NCBI RefSeq assembly: GCF_008326305.1
Contig: NZ_BIXY01000006.1
Span: 1 to 64,000 of the forward strand
DNA from: Dictyobacter arantiisoli
GTDB taxonomy: Bacteria > Chloroflexota > Ktedonobacteria > Ktedonobacterales > Ktedonobacteraceae
Direction: 5' to 3'
Length of the DNA stretch: 64,000 bases
The notes under the pieces were generated by a model, which searched no databases, was not told the DNA's origin, and saw nothing but the letters and a program-made list of their open reading frames with translations. Position 1 is the first letter of the stretch; each line of letters begins with the position of its first letter. Shown piece by piece: positions 36,058 to 43,877 of the stretch. A program made the translations under genes and the position numbers.

Positions 36058-37428
36058 TTATGCGTTCTTCTGAACAACCGCAGCCAGTTTTCCATTCGGG
36101 CACAGTGTAATGTTTTGCGATGGGTCTGGTGCCACATGTTGTCCCGGGATTAATGAAAAGGTCACATGTTGCGCAAGGGTTGCAACCAGTAATTGACCCA
36201 TCATTAAAACAAAATGATTGCCGATACAAATCTGTGGCCCAGCCCCAAAGGGGAGGTATGCATTACGTGGTTGCAGTCTCTCATTCTCGGCAGAGAAACG
36301 GTCGGGATTAAACTGATAGGGATCAGGGAAATATTCTGCTTTACGGTGCATCGTATAGGGCGAGACCAACAAACTCGCACCTTTCGGTATGCGGTAACCG
36401 TCAATCGTGACATCCTCTAGTGTCTCGCGTAGAATAAAGGGAACTGGTGGATAAATGCGCATGGCTTCTTTAAAAACCTGCAAACAGAGAGGCAGCCTGG
36501 CAAGATCCTTTACAGTCGCCTTCTGTCCTTGCAAAGCATCCTGCACTTCTTGTTGTACTTGCTTATAGATCTCAGGATTTTCACAGAGGAAGTACCAGGT
36601 CCAGGAGAGCGCAGCCATGGTGGTTTCGTAACCAGCACCAATCAAGGCAACAAATTCGTCAATGATACGCAGGCTACTGACACGATTACCATCTTCATCA
36701 AGTGTGTCACTGAGTACGGAAAGCATATCCAGGCGATTGGAAATTTGTGGATCTTCAGGCTGATTGCCACGTCGTTCCAGAATCATTGCATCAATGCTGT
36801 GATCAAGAAAGCTTTTTGCCTCATGCACATGTCGGTTATAGGCGGTAGGCCAACTTTCTGGTAGTGTAAAAGATCTGGTCCGCCGCGCAGTATGCTTATA
36901 TCCAACCACGAAGGCATCTAACAATTCAGAGACCCGCCGTGGATTATCAACATCGAAAAGAACTTTGACAATAATACTCATGGTGAGATCGGCCATCTGC
37001 TCCTTGATGTCAATATTCTCTTTATCATTCCAGGATCGCGCACGTTCCTCTGCATACTGTACAATTGTATCTGCGTAATGAGTAATATGCCGTGGCTGGA
37101 ACATCGGGGCCATTACCTTACGCCGCTGACGGTGTGTATTCCCCAGACTGAAGAAGAGTGCTTCTCTCTGCGTAAAACGACGCGATATACGACTCTTCGA
37201 GAAATAGTCATATGCATACTCAACCATAACGCTCTGCACGTACTCAGCTTTGTTAAGAAGAATCATGGTAATCGGCCCCATATGAAAACCACAGATGTCC
37301 CCCTCCGCCGCCAGACGCTCAAAAAAACGTAATTGATCGTGCGTAAAGTTACGCAAACTTCCAATTATGGGAACTTCACGAATAAAAGGAACAGTTTTCG
37401 CTTCGGATGTGTGAGCTGGAATAATCAT
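36058..37428 (-). CDS. Cytochrome P450 (CYP102/CYP4-like class)
   Basis: A 456-residue P450. The I-helix oxygen-binding motif is intact (VALIGAGYETTMAAL), the ExxR pair lies in FKEAMRIYPPVPF, and the heme-ligand Cys (near residue 401) is in PFGAGPQICIGNHF. AKVLFDVDNPRRVSELLD and the long N-terminus fit the eukaryotic-like bacterial group rather than the CYP107 type. GGAGG lies 6 bases before the ATG. Its partner ferredoxin and reductase are not in view. It lies on the same strand as a second P450 and a MATE gene left of the PKS core, so oxidative tailoring of the polyketide is likely but unproven. Confidence 0.9.
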   Translation of the reverse strand: MIIPAHTSEAKTVPFIREVPIIGSLRNFTHDQLRFFERLAAEGDICGFHMGPITMILLNKAEYVQSVMVEYAYDYFSKSRISRRFTQREALFFSLGNTHRQRRKVMAPMFQPRHITHYADTIVQYAEERARSWNDKENIDIKEQMADLTMSIIVKVLFDVDNPRRVSELLDAFVVGYKHTARRTRSFTLPESWPTAYNRHVHEAKSFLDHSIDAMILERRGNQPEDPQISNRLDMLSVLSDTLDEDGNRVSSLRIIDEFVALIGAGYETTMAALSWTWYFLCENPEIYKQVQQEVQDALQGQKATVKDLARLPLCLQVFKEAMRIYPPVPFILRETLEDVTIDGYRIPKGASLLVSPYTMHRKAEYFPDPYQFNPDRFSAENERLQPRNAYLPFGAGPQICIGNHFVLMMGQLLVATLAQHVTFSLIPGQHVAPDPSQNITLCPNGKLAAVVQKNA

Positions 37429-37647
37429 TTTTTCCTCCTTGGGGAAAATGGATACATTGCCAATAGCAAGTAGGCTTTTTCGTGGCGGAGAACTTTTACA
37501 CGATGTATCACACTCTTCTCATAACAGAAAAAGATGGGTTCGCTCCTTTCCTGTAAAAAGGTATGGAGTGTGCATGTGACTTATGGTTACAAACAGGATC
37601 AGGCAAAACCAGGCAAGGACCACACCAGGAACAGTAGCTGTGAATAT

Positions 37648-38871
37648 TTAAGAAGGGGTAAATGTGACTGGTAAATGCTTGAGCCCATAGACAATACGAC
37701 GTCCATCGAGGAGCTCTAATGGCTCATGATCCGCCCTCCTGAGATTGGGTAGTTGTTCAAGCACCATACGTAAGGCAATTGATGTCTCTAAACGACTTAA
37801 TGGAGCCCCGATACAATGATGAATACCATAACCAAAGGAGAGGTGACGATTGGGTTTACGCGACACCTCAAACTTTTCAGGTGTGGTAAATTGTTCTGGA
37901 TCACGATTGGCGGAGGCAATCCAGGCCATTACGACTGCTCCTTCGGGAATTGTGACACCGCTGAGTGTCACCTCACTGGTCGTGACACGCATCATACGCC
38001 AGGCAGGAAAGGAGAAGCGTAAGACCTCTTCCATCGCCAATGGAACCTTATCTGGTTGCTCTTTCAGGTATTGCATTGCCTCCGGATTCGCATCCAGGCA
38101 GGCAACCATGTGCCCTAAAATGCTCGTTGTCGTCAAATAGCCAGCCAGATAAAGCTGAAAACAAAAACTAATCAATTCATCATTATTTAAATGCCTGCCT
38201 TCAATCTCTGCTGTCGCCAATTCACTGATGACGTCCTGGCGCGGATGCAAACGGCGATCTTCGATCATCTCCTCAAAATAATCAGCCATCTCTTCGGCAC
38301 TCTGACGTCCACGGCGGAATGCTTCAGGCTCTTCACCTGAAAACATCTGTGCATCACTGACCTGCATAGCCAGCAGCTCGTCGGTCCAATGTTTACACTT
38401 ATACCATTCATTGGTAGGCATACCCAACATCTCTGAAATGACACGTACAGGCAAGGCATAGGCAAAGTCGTCAATCACATCCATCTTCCCGGAGGAACGC
38501 ACATTATCCAAAAGCTCCTGCACAATCTCTTTGATGCGTCCCGAAAGCTGGGCAATCGACTGTGGCGAAAAAGCAGAGGTAACCAAATTGCGCAAAAGCT
38601 CGTGCTGCGGTGGATCAATCGATAGCAACAGGCCTATCGTAAAATCAGAGGATCGTTTGCTGGAAATGGAACGTATAGGTGTACGTGATCGGATATCAGC
38701 GGAAAATCGGCTGTAATCATTGAGTACAACACGCACATCATCATAGCGAAAAATATGCCAGCATTTACTCCTCTCATCCAGCCAGATAGGCTGGTCTACA
38801 CGCATCTGGTCAAACCATTGATATAACTTTTGCACGTCGTCGGTAGTATAAAGGGCATCCAGCGAAATCAT
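37648..38871 (-). CDS. Cytochrome P450 (bacterial class I type), altered I-helix
   Basis: A 407-residue soluble P450. The ExxR helix region is MEEVLRFSFPAWRMMRVTTS and the heme loop is LSFGYGIHHCIGAPLSRLE (Cys near residue 350). The oxygen-activation motif in helix I reads LYLAGYLTTTSILG: the acidic residue normally before the conserved Thr (AGxE/DTT) is replaced by Leu, while Thr is kept. I start it at the ATG at 38871, because GGAG lies about 9 bases upstream; the upstream in-frame ATG at 38895 precedes that site. The class includes many polyketide hydroxylases, so a tailoring role is plausible. Confidence 0.9.
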   Translation of the reverse strand: MISLDALYTTDDVQKLYQWFDQMRVDQPIWLDERSKCWHIFRYDDVRVVLNDYSRFSADIRSRTPIRSISSKRSSDFTIGLLLSIDPPQHELLRNLVTSAFSPQSIAQLSGRIKEIVQELLDNVRSSGKMDVIDDFAYALPVRVISEMLGMPTNEWYKCKHWTDELLAMQVSDAQMFSGEEPEAFRRGRQSAEEMADYFEEMIEDRRLHPRQDVISELATAEIEGRHLNNDELISFCFQLYLAGYLTTTSILGHMVACLDANPEAMQYLKEQPDKVPLAMEEVLRFSFPAWRMMRVTTSEVTLSGVTIPEGAVVMAWIASANRDPEQFTTPEKFEVSRKPNRHLSFGYGIHHCIGAPLSRLETSIALRMVLEQLPNLRRADHEPLELLDGRRIVYGLKHLPVTFTPS

Positions 38872-38931
38872 GCCGTCTTTTCTCCTTTTCTGCATCCTTA
38901 GCCATAAAACGTTTTTCTATAAATATCAGTA

Positions 38932-38983
38932 CTACCGTATTTGAACAATAGAGATAATCATCTCTATTGTTCAAATACGGTAG
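38932..38983. terminator. 24-bp perfect hairpin between MATE and P450 genes
   Basis: Bases 38932-38955 pair perfectly with 38960-38983 with a 4-base loop. It separates the MATE gene from the downstream P450 gene on the same strand, so it could end the MATE transcript. Confidence 0.65.
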
Positions 38984-39061
38984 CACTTCAATACGCTAAT
39001 TCAATCGCTACAGCTAACAATGTTGCATCCCGATCAAGGGATAAGCACTTTCAGTTACTCT

Positions 39062-40492
39062 CTATTGAGCAGAATCTGCTTCATCAATGATCTGATCACT
39101 GTTTGCTGTTGCTCCTACAACGGAGACCTCGGATTGCGCACGCTTCTCCTGATATCTTTTGTTCAATCGGCGCACTTCAATAATGAGCCAGGTACCCGTG
39201 GTGAGAAAGGTAATGGCATCAGTCACCGGACTGGAAGCCAACACTCCTTGCAATCCAAAAAAATTTGGAAGGATCAAAAGTAACGGAATGAAAAAGATAA
39301 GTGGTCTGGCATAGGTAATGATTAATGCATCTCTAGCTTTACCAATGGCTTGAAAGAAACCACTTCCAATAGACTGCACGACAATAATTGGCAAGCCAAG
39401 TAAGTAGATGCGCATGGCATAGCTACCAAACCGAATCATCGCTTGATCACGACTATCAAAAAATGCCACAATCTGGCCAGGAATCAACTGGGTAATGATA
39501 AAGAAAAACAGGCTTACGATGAAACCCATCAGCAAACCATATTTCAATGCATCTTTGACTCGGTTCAGTTGTCCAGCCCCATAGTTAAAACCAATAATGG
39601 GCTGAATACCCTGGCTGATACCTAAAAGCGGAATAGTACAGAGAATCTGGATACTGACAATAACTCCCATGGCTGAGATTGCAACATCACCACCATAGCG
39701 CCCCAGACTATTGTTAATAATAAAATTCAAAAGGCTCGATGTCAGTGGAACACCACAGGGAGCTGCACCTAGCGCCAGAATTGGACCAACCTGCGAGGCC
39801 CGCAATCTCAGATTCTTTGTATAAAATTTGACATGGCTTCTTCCCAGGAGGAAATGCGATAATACCCAGGCAGCTGATGCCAGCTGCGCGAGAACGGTTG
39901 CCCAGGCAGCACCTTTAATCCCCCAGCCAAAACCGAAAATGAAGATAGGAGCAAGAATCACATTCAGCAATGGCCCAATTAACAAAGTGACCATGGCCTT
40001 TTGCGGGTTTCCTTCACCTCGAATAAAATTATTCATTCCAGTACTGAGCAGGTTGACAATGGTGCCCAGCAGAATAATCTGCAAGTAATCTGTCGCGTAG
40101 GGCAAGATCTCTTTGCTTGCCCCGTATGCCTGCAAAATCGGGGTGACAAACACAAGCCCCAGAATGGTGAAAATGATCGAGACAAGTATCAGGAGTGTGA
40201 GCCCGTTTCCTAAGATCTGCTCCGCTTCATCTCTTTTTCCTTCACCTATCTTGATGGAAAGTAAAGCTGCTCCGCCCGTACCCACCAGCGTTGAAAGGGC
40301 CGCCATGATCATCATGACTGGAAATGCAATTGTCACACCCGCAATACCAAGAGAACCAACACTGTTACCAATAAAGACTCTATCGATGATGTTATAAATT
40401 GCGCTGACAAGCAATACAATGATTGCGGGTAGAGAAAATTGCAAAACTAATTTTCCAACCTTCTCATCTCTGAGCTTCGTACTCTGATCCAT
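39062..40492 (-). CDS. MATE-family efflux transporter
   Basis: A 476-residue inner-membrane transporter of the MATE family with twelve hydrophobic helices. Characteristic features: LVLQFSLPAIIVLLVSAIYN, IIDRVFIGNSVGSLGIAGVT at the start and the duplicated second half (QILCTIPLLGISQGIQPIIG, FNYGAGQLNRV). It is of the DinF/NorM-like type that uses Na+ or H+ gradients to export drugs or secondary metabolites. The start is the ATG at 40492. In this place it is a likely exporter or self-resistance pump for the polyketide. Confidence 0.88.
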   Translation of the reverse strand: MDQSTKLRDEKVGKLVLQFSLPAIIVLLVSAIYNIIDRVFIGNSVGSLGIAGVTIAFPVMMIMAALSTLVGTGGAALLSIKIGEGKRDEAEQILGNGLTLLILVSIIFTILGLVFVTPILQAYGASKEILPYATDYLQIILLGTIVNLLSTGMNNFIRGEGNPQKAMVTLLIGPLLNVILAPIFIFGFGWGIKGAAWATVLAQLASAAWVLSHFLLGRSHVKFYTKNLRLRASQVGPILALGAAPCGVPLTSSLLNFIINNSLGRYGGDVAISAMGVIVSIQILCTIPLLGISQGIQPIIGFNYGAGQLNRVKDALKYGLLMGFIVSLFFFIITQLIPGQIVAFFDSRDQAMIRFGSYAMRIYLLGLPIIVVQSIGSGFFQAIGKARDALIITYARPLIFFIPLLLILPNFFGLQGVLASSPVTDAITFLTTGTWLIIEVRRLNKRYQEKRAQSEVSVVGATANSDQIIDEADSAQ

Positions 40493-41028
40493 ATTGGGTT
40501 CTACCTCGTACCTCTCTCAATAGCAATTCTATGTCTTAACTCGATATCCGTTGAATCCACTGACCTCACTCACGTGATGCAAGCAAGCTGTACACCCGAT
40601 GATCTCCGTATCTCCTCCTGGTGTACAGTAGTAATCTGCTCTTTTCACTCAGCAAATAGATCCTTTACCAGATTTCAGGTTTCTTTCATCTATCACCATT
40701 TTTGGTCTCAAAAACACTTGACAACGAAAGATTTTTGTGTTATGCTATAAAGTGAGAGCATTAACCATAAATTGATTATAACCCAATCATGAATGCTAAG
40801 TCAACATACCCCTTTCTTCTTATCAGTTCTTTCCATAAGGATATTCTTCAGCCTTTCTCACTCCAACGCTACTCTTTTTTCTTCCAACCTTACCTTTTTA
40901 CTCATGGCAGAACCGGAATTTCGAGCATATAGATAGAAAAAAACATGCGGAAAATCCATTTCTGTGAGTTTAGAAGGAGAATTTTTCGCATGGAGTAAGA
41001 GAGCTGGCTTACTTGATAATTACCTGCC
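40493..41028. promoter_or_regulatory. Intergenic region with an outward-facing promoter-like pair
   Basis: No gene is recognisable. TTGACA (40718-40723) and TATGCT (40741-40746) with a 17-base spacer look like a sigma-70 promoter reading rightward, but the next plus-strand gene begins at 41842. It may make an untranslated or antisense RNA over the ACP gene, or may be fortuitous. Confidence 0.35.
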
Positions 41029-41277
41029 TCAAGCAGATTGAAGCTTGCGATAAAGCGTGTCGACCAGACCATCAATAGTGTTAATACCTGCTAATGCCAC
41101 TCGTGGCATGTGCAAGGATAGGCTCTCTAAAGTTAACGTGACAATTTCAGCACGGTCAATCGAGTTAGCTCCCAGATCAGTCAGGCTCTCGCCAGGCTTG
41201 AACTCATGGCCTTCTAACTCGGGCAGAACTTCATAGCAATGACGTATCACAATATCAAAAACATCCTGTTTGCTCAG
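41029..41277 (-). CDS. Stand-alone acyl carrier protein (AcpK-like, beta-branching donor)
   Basis: An 82-residue carrier protein. The phosphopantetheine site is GANSIDRAEI (Ser in the middle), preceded by PELEGHEFKPGESLTDL and followed by LTLESLSLHMPRVALAGI. This sequence type is that of the free ACPs of HMG-CoA-synthase cassettes (AcpK/MacpC group), which carry the acetyl unit for beta-branching. The likely start is CTG at 41277 (giving MSKQDVFDIVIRHCYEV), because GGAGG (41285-41289, plus-strand CCTCC) is spaced 7 bases from it and no ATG is in frame. A GTG start at 41250 would cut the first helix. It is transcribed away from the PKS operon. Confidence 0.85.
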   Translation of the reverse strand: MSKQDVFDIVIRHCYEVLPELEGHEFKPGESLTDLGANSIDRAEIVTLTLESLSLHMPRVALAGINTIDGLVDTLYRKLQSA

Positions 41278-41841
41278 ATTGGTGCCTCCTTCATGCTACA
41301 AGCCTTGTATTGGCAGGGATACAACAAGATTTTTCTCAACACACGCGATAGAGATTAGTTGAGAGGCAATGATATTACAATCAAAGATTGATATATCTAG
41401 ATACAAGAAACAGGTTCCACCATCCCATCCAGGATTAGATGGGATAATAGAATATATGAAACCATTCTATCAGAGCAAACGCTACAACGAATAGAATAAT
41501 TTAGGAGTAAATGGAAGCGCATTTTAATGCAAACCCTGTTCTCAATCAAAAAACACCTTGCTACAACTACAGGTTTGCATGTATACAATATAAGTATTCC
41601 ATAGTATAACTAATCTGTCAAGGTAGAACGGATCTAGCAGCAGGCTCTCCATTTCTGAGCCATAGAGGGAGACAGAGAATAATCAATCAAATGTTTGACT
41701 CAAAACATATTCGTGTTCTTCCTGTTTGTTCAACAAAGACCACAAAACTTGAATAAATCTCAGAAGTGGGAATGCTTAATTACAACAGTCATTGCCCTAT
41801 CATCAGAGAAAAAATGCTCCATTTATTGAAAGGGTTTCTAG
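41278..41841. promoter_or_regulatory. Divergent control region, ACP / PKS operon
   Basis: About 560 AT-rich bases without a gene. A small stem (ATCCCATC 41422-41429 with GATGGGAT 41438-41445) lies in the ACP leader. The promoter of the PKS operon should be in the right half but cannot be named with confidence. Confidence 0.35.
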
Positions 41842-42528
41842 ATGAGAGATACTATATACACAACTTATGATATACATCAATTGGAAGTAGGATTTTTTAA
41901 TATGTTCAATTTCAATTATATTATTGTTGATAAATCGTCCCGCCAGACTGCGATTATCGATCCAGCCTGGAATGAAGGGCACATTATCCGTACGTTTGAT
42001 GAACTTGGCGTAAAACCAGATCTCATTCTGCTAACGCACTCTCATATTGATCATGTAAATCTCGTACCTCAGCTCGTCGAACGCTTTCATTCTCGTGTCT
42101 ATATGTCTGCACAGGAAATTGACTTTTACCACTTCCACAGCCATAATCTCTTTCCCCTCTATGATCTAGAGGAAATTCAGCTCGGGGAAACACGTATGAC
42201 CTGCCTGCTCACACCAGGTCATACGGTGGGCAGCCTCTGCTTTCTGCTATCAGATAGCCTCTTTACAGGGGATACTATTTTTACTGAAGGATGCGGTATC
42301 TGTACCCAAACTGGTGGATCGCCTGAACAGATGTTTGAGAGTATTCAAAGGATAAAAAAACTTGTTCCACCTCATGTACACGTCTACCCTGGACATACCT
42401 ACGGTAAAGCACCTGGACAGTCTATAGACTATCTCTTACTCAATAATATTTATTTTCAGTTTAACAAAAAAGAACAATTTGTTCAATTTAGAATGAGAAA
42501 AAATCAACCAAAACTGTTTTTTACTTAA
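41842..42528 (+). CDS. PksB/BaeB-like metallo-beta-lactamase-fold hydrolase
   Basis: A 228-residue metal-dependent hydrolase. The zinc-binding motif THSHIDH, the later His of LTPGHTVGS, the Asp of FTGDTIF, and the His of YPGHTYG are all present. Proteins of this type (PksB, BaeB) occur at the start of trans-AT PKS clusters and are known or thought to hydrolyse acyl groups from carrier proteins. AAAGGG lies 10 bases upstream of the ATG. It is the first gene of a plus-strand operon that continues through the giant PKS gene. It is somewhat shorter than typical glyoxalase II proteins, as usual for this group. Confidence 0.88.
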   Translation: MRDTIYTTYDIHQLEVGFFNMFNFNYIIVDKSSRQTAIIDPAWNEGHIIRTFDELGVKPDLILLTHSHIDHVNLVPQLVERFHSRVYMSAQEIDFYHFHSHNLFPLYDLEEIQLGETRMTCLLTPGHTVGSLCFLLSDSLFTGDTIFTEGCGICTQTGGSPEQMFESIQRIKKLVPPHVHVYPGHTYGKAPGQSIDYLLLNNIYFQFNKKEQFVQFRMRKNQPKLFFT

Positions 42529-42891
42529 GAGTAGGATGCTGAAATTCCCAAAGTTTCTAACTCTATAACTCCCAGGACAGCAATAAATTTTCTATTAATA
42601 AAACATCCTTCTGCATTTCTTTTACCCAATGCATAGAAAATTACTTGAAGGTAATAGGATTCGCGCTTTCCTATCATCCAGCTATATTGAACTTGACAAC
42701 CCTATTAGTTTACCTTAAAATAATAATGTGCAAAAAAATCATAAGCTAAATGTCATGATTAATTTCTCTCTTAGGACTTAATAGCTTGTGTTTATTTTAT
42801 AGCCAAAAAAAACCATAAGCCCTTTCATACATGAGGTAGATAAGAAAAATGGGCAATGAAGCTGCTAGAGAAATGCACGAAAGGACAACAA
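42529..42891. other. Gap before the AT-like gene
   Basis: About 330-360 AT-rich bases. Nothing recognisable beyond a possible second promoter; no clear terminator is present, so read-through from the hydrolase gene is possible. Confidence 0.3.
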
Positions 42892-43869
42892 TTGAGCAAA
42901 ACAGTGGTTTTCCTCTTCTCCGGGCAAGGATCTCAATATTTCCAGATGGGAAAAGAACTTTTTGCACATAATCAGATCTTTCGCCGCTGGATGCTTCATT
43001 TAGACTCACTTGTAAAAACCAATGCCTCTATTTCTGTCATTCAACAGTTATATGCAGAAGATAAAAATCCGAGTGAACCATTCAAGCGCACACTCTATAC
43101 TCATCCAGCAATCTTTATGGTCGAGTTTGCGCTCGCACAAACGCTTATAGAACAACAGGTAATCCCTGATGTGCTGGTAGGGTATAGTCTGGGCGAGTTC
43201 GTCGCAGCAACGGTCGCTGGCATGCTCAAGGTGGAAGAAGCCCTTGACCTGGTTATCAAACAGGCTCGTCTCTTTGAGACGTACTGTCAGCCGGGCACAA
43301 TGCTGGCTATTCTTCATCATATCGATCTCTATTATCAGACTCCTGAACTCTCTACCCTGTGCGAACTTGCTGCCGTCAATCATGATACCCACTTTGTCGT
43401 TTCTGGGAAAGAAGCACATATTCATAAATTGAAAAGTTTTTTAACGGGTAAAGGGATCCTTTGCGAAATACTGCCCGTTTCTTACGCGTTTCACTCAGCG
43501 TACATCAATACCATAGAACCACACTACAAAAGGTTACTGGCGACGACAAGCTATTCTCCACCTCAGATCCCTATTTTCTCTTCTCTTTCTGGCAAACAAA
43601 TCTTCAATTTGTCTCCTGAGTATTTCTGGGAAGTAGTACGCAAGCCGATGAACTTTTCTCAGACAATCCAAACGTTAGAAGAAGATGGACCTCATCAGTA
43701 TGTAGATGTTGGTCCAGGAGGGACACTGACAAATCTGACAAAAAGAAATCAACATCTCAATGCTCTCACTCAATGCTATACGATTCTTTCACCTTTTCAC
43801 CAGGATGTAAAAAATACAGCACGAGTCACTCAGATGCTATCCAGGAGAGGTGCAATCAATGAAAGGTAA
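42892..43869 (+). CDS. AT-like acyl hydrolase (AH) of the trans-AT PKS
   Basis: About 325 residues of the malonyl-transferase fold: VVFLFSGQGSQYFQMGKELF, the nucleophile elbow VGYSLGEF, the later His in LPVSYAFHSAYINT, and VGPGGTLTNL. At the position of the Arg that binds the malonyl carboxylate in FabD (25 residues after the Ser) it has Gln (LVIKQARLFE), and GHSLG is GYSLG. This is the pattern known from PedC-type acyl hydrolases, which proofread stalled ACPs, rather than true malonyl loaders. TTG at 42892 has AAAGGA 6 bases upstream; the ATG at 42856 is an alternative start. It precedes the AT-ER gene by a few bases. Confidence 0.8.
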   Translation: MSKTVVFLFSGQGSQYFQMGKELFAHNQIFRRWMLHLDSLVKTNASISVIQQLYAEDKNPSEPFKRTLYTHPAIFMVEFALAQTLIEQQVIPDVLVGYSLGEFVAATVAGMLKVEEALDLVIKQARLFETYCQPGTMLAILHHIDLYYQTPELSTLCELAAVNHDTHFVVSGKEAHIHKLKSFLTGKGILCEILPVSYAFHSAYINTIEPHYKRLLATTSYSPPQIPIFSSLSGKQIFNLSPEYFWEVVRKPMNFSQTIQTLEEDGPHQYVDVGPGGTLTNLTKRNQHLNALTQCYTILSPFHQDVKNTARVTQMLSRRGAINER

Positions 43870-43877
43870 GATTGAAC

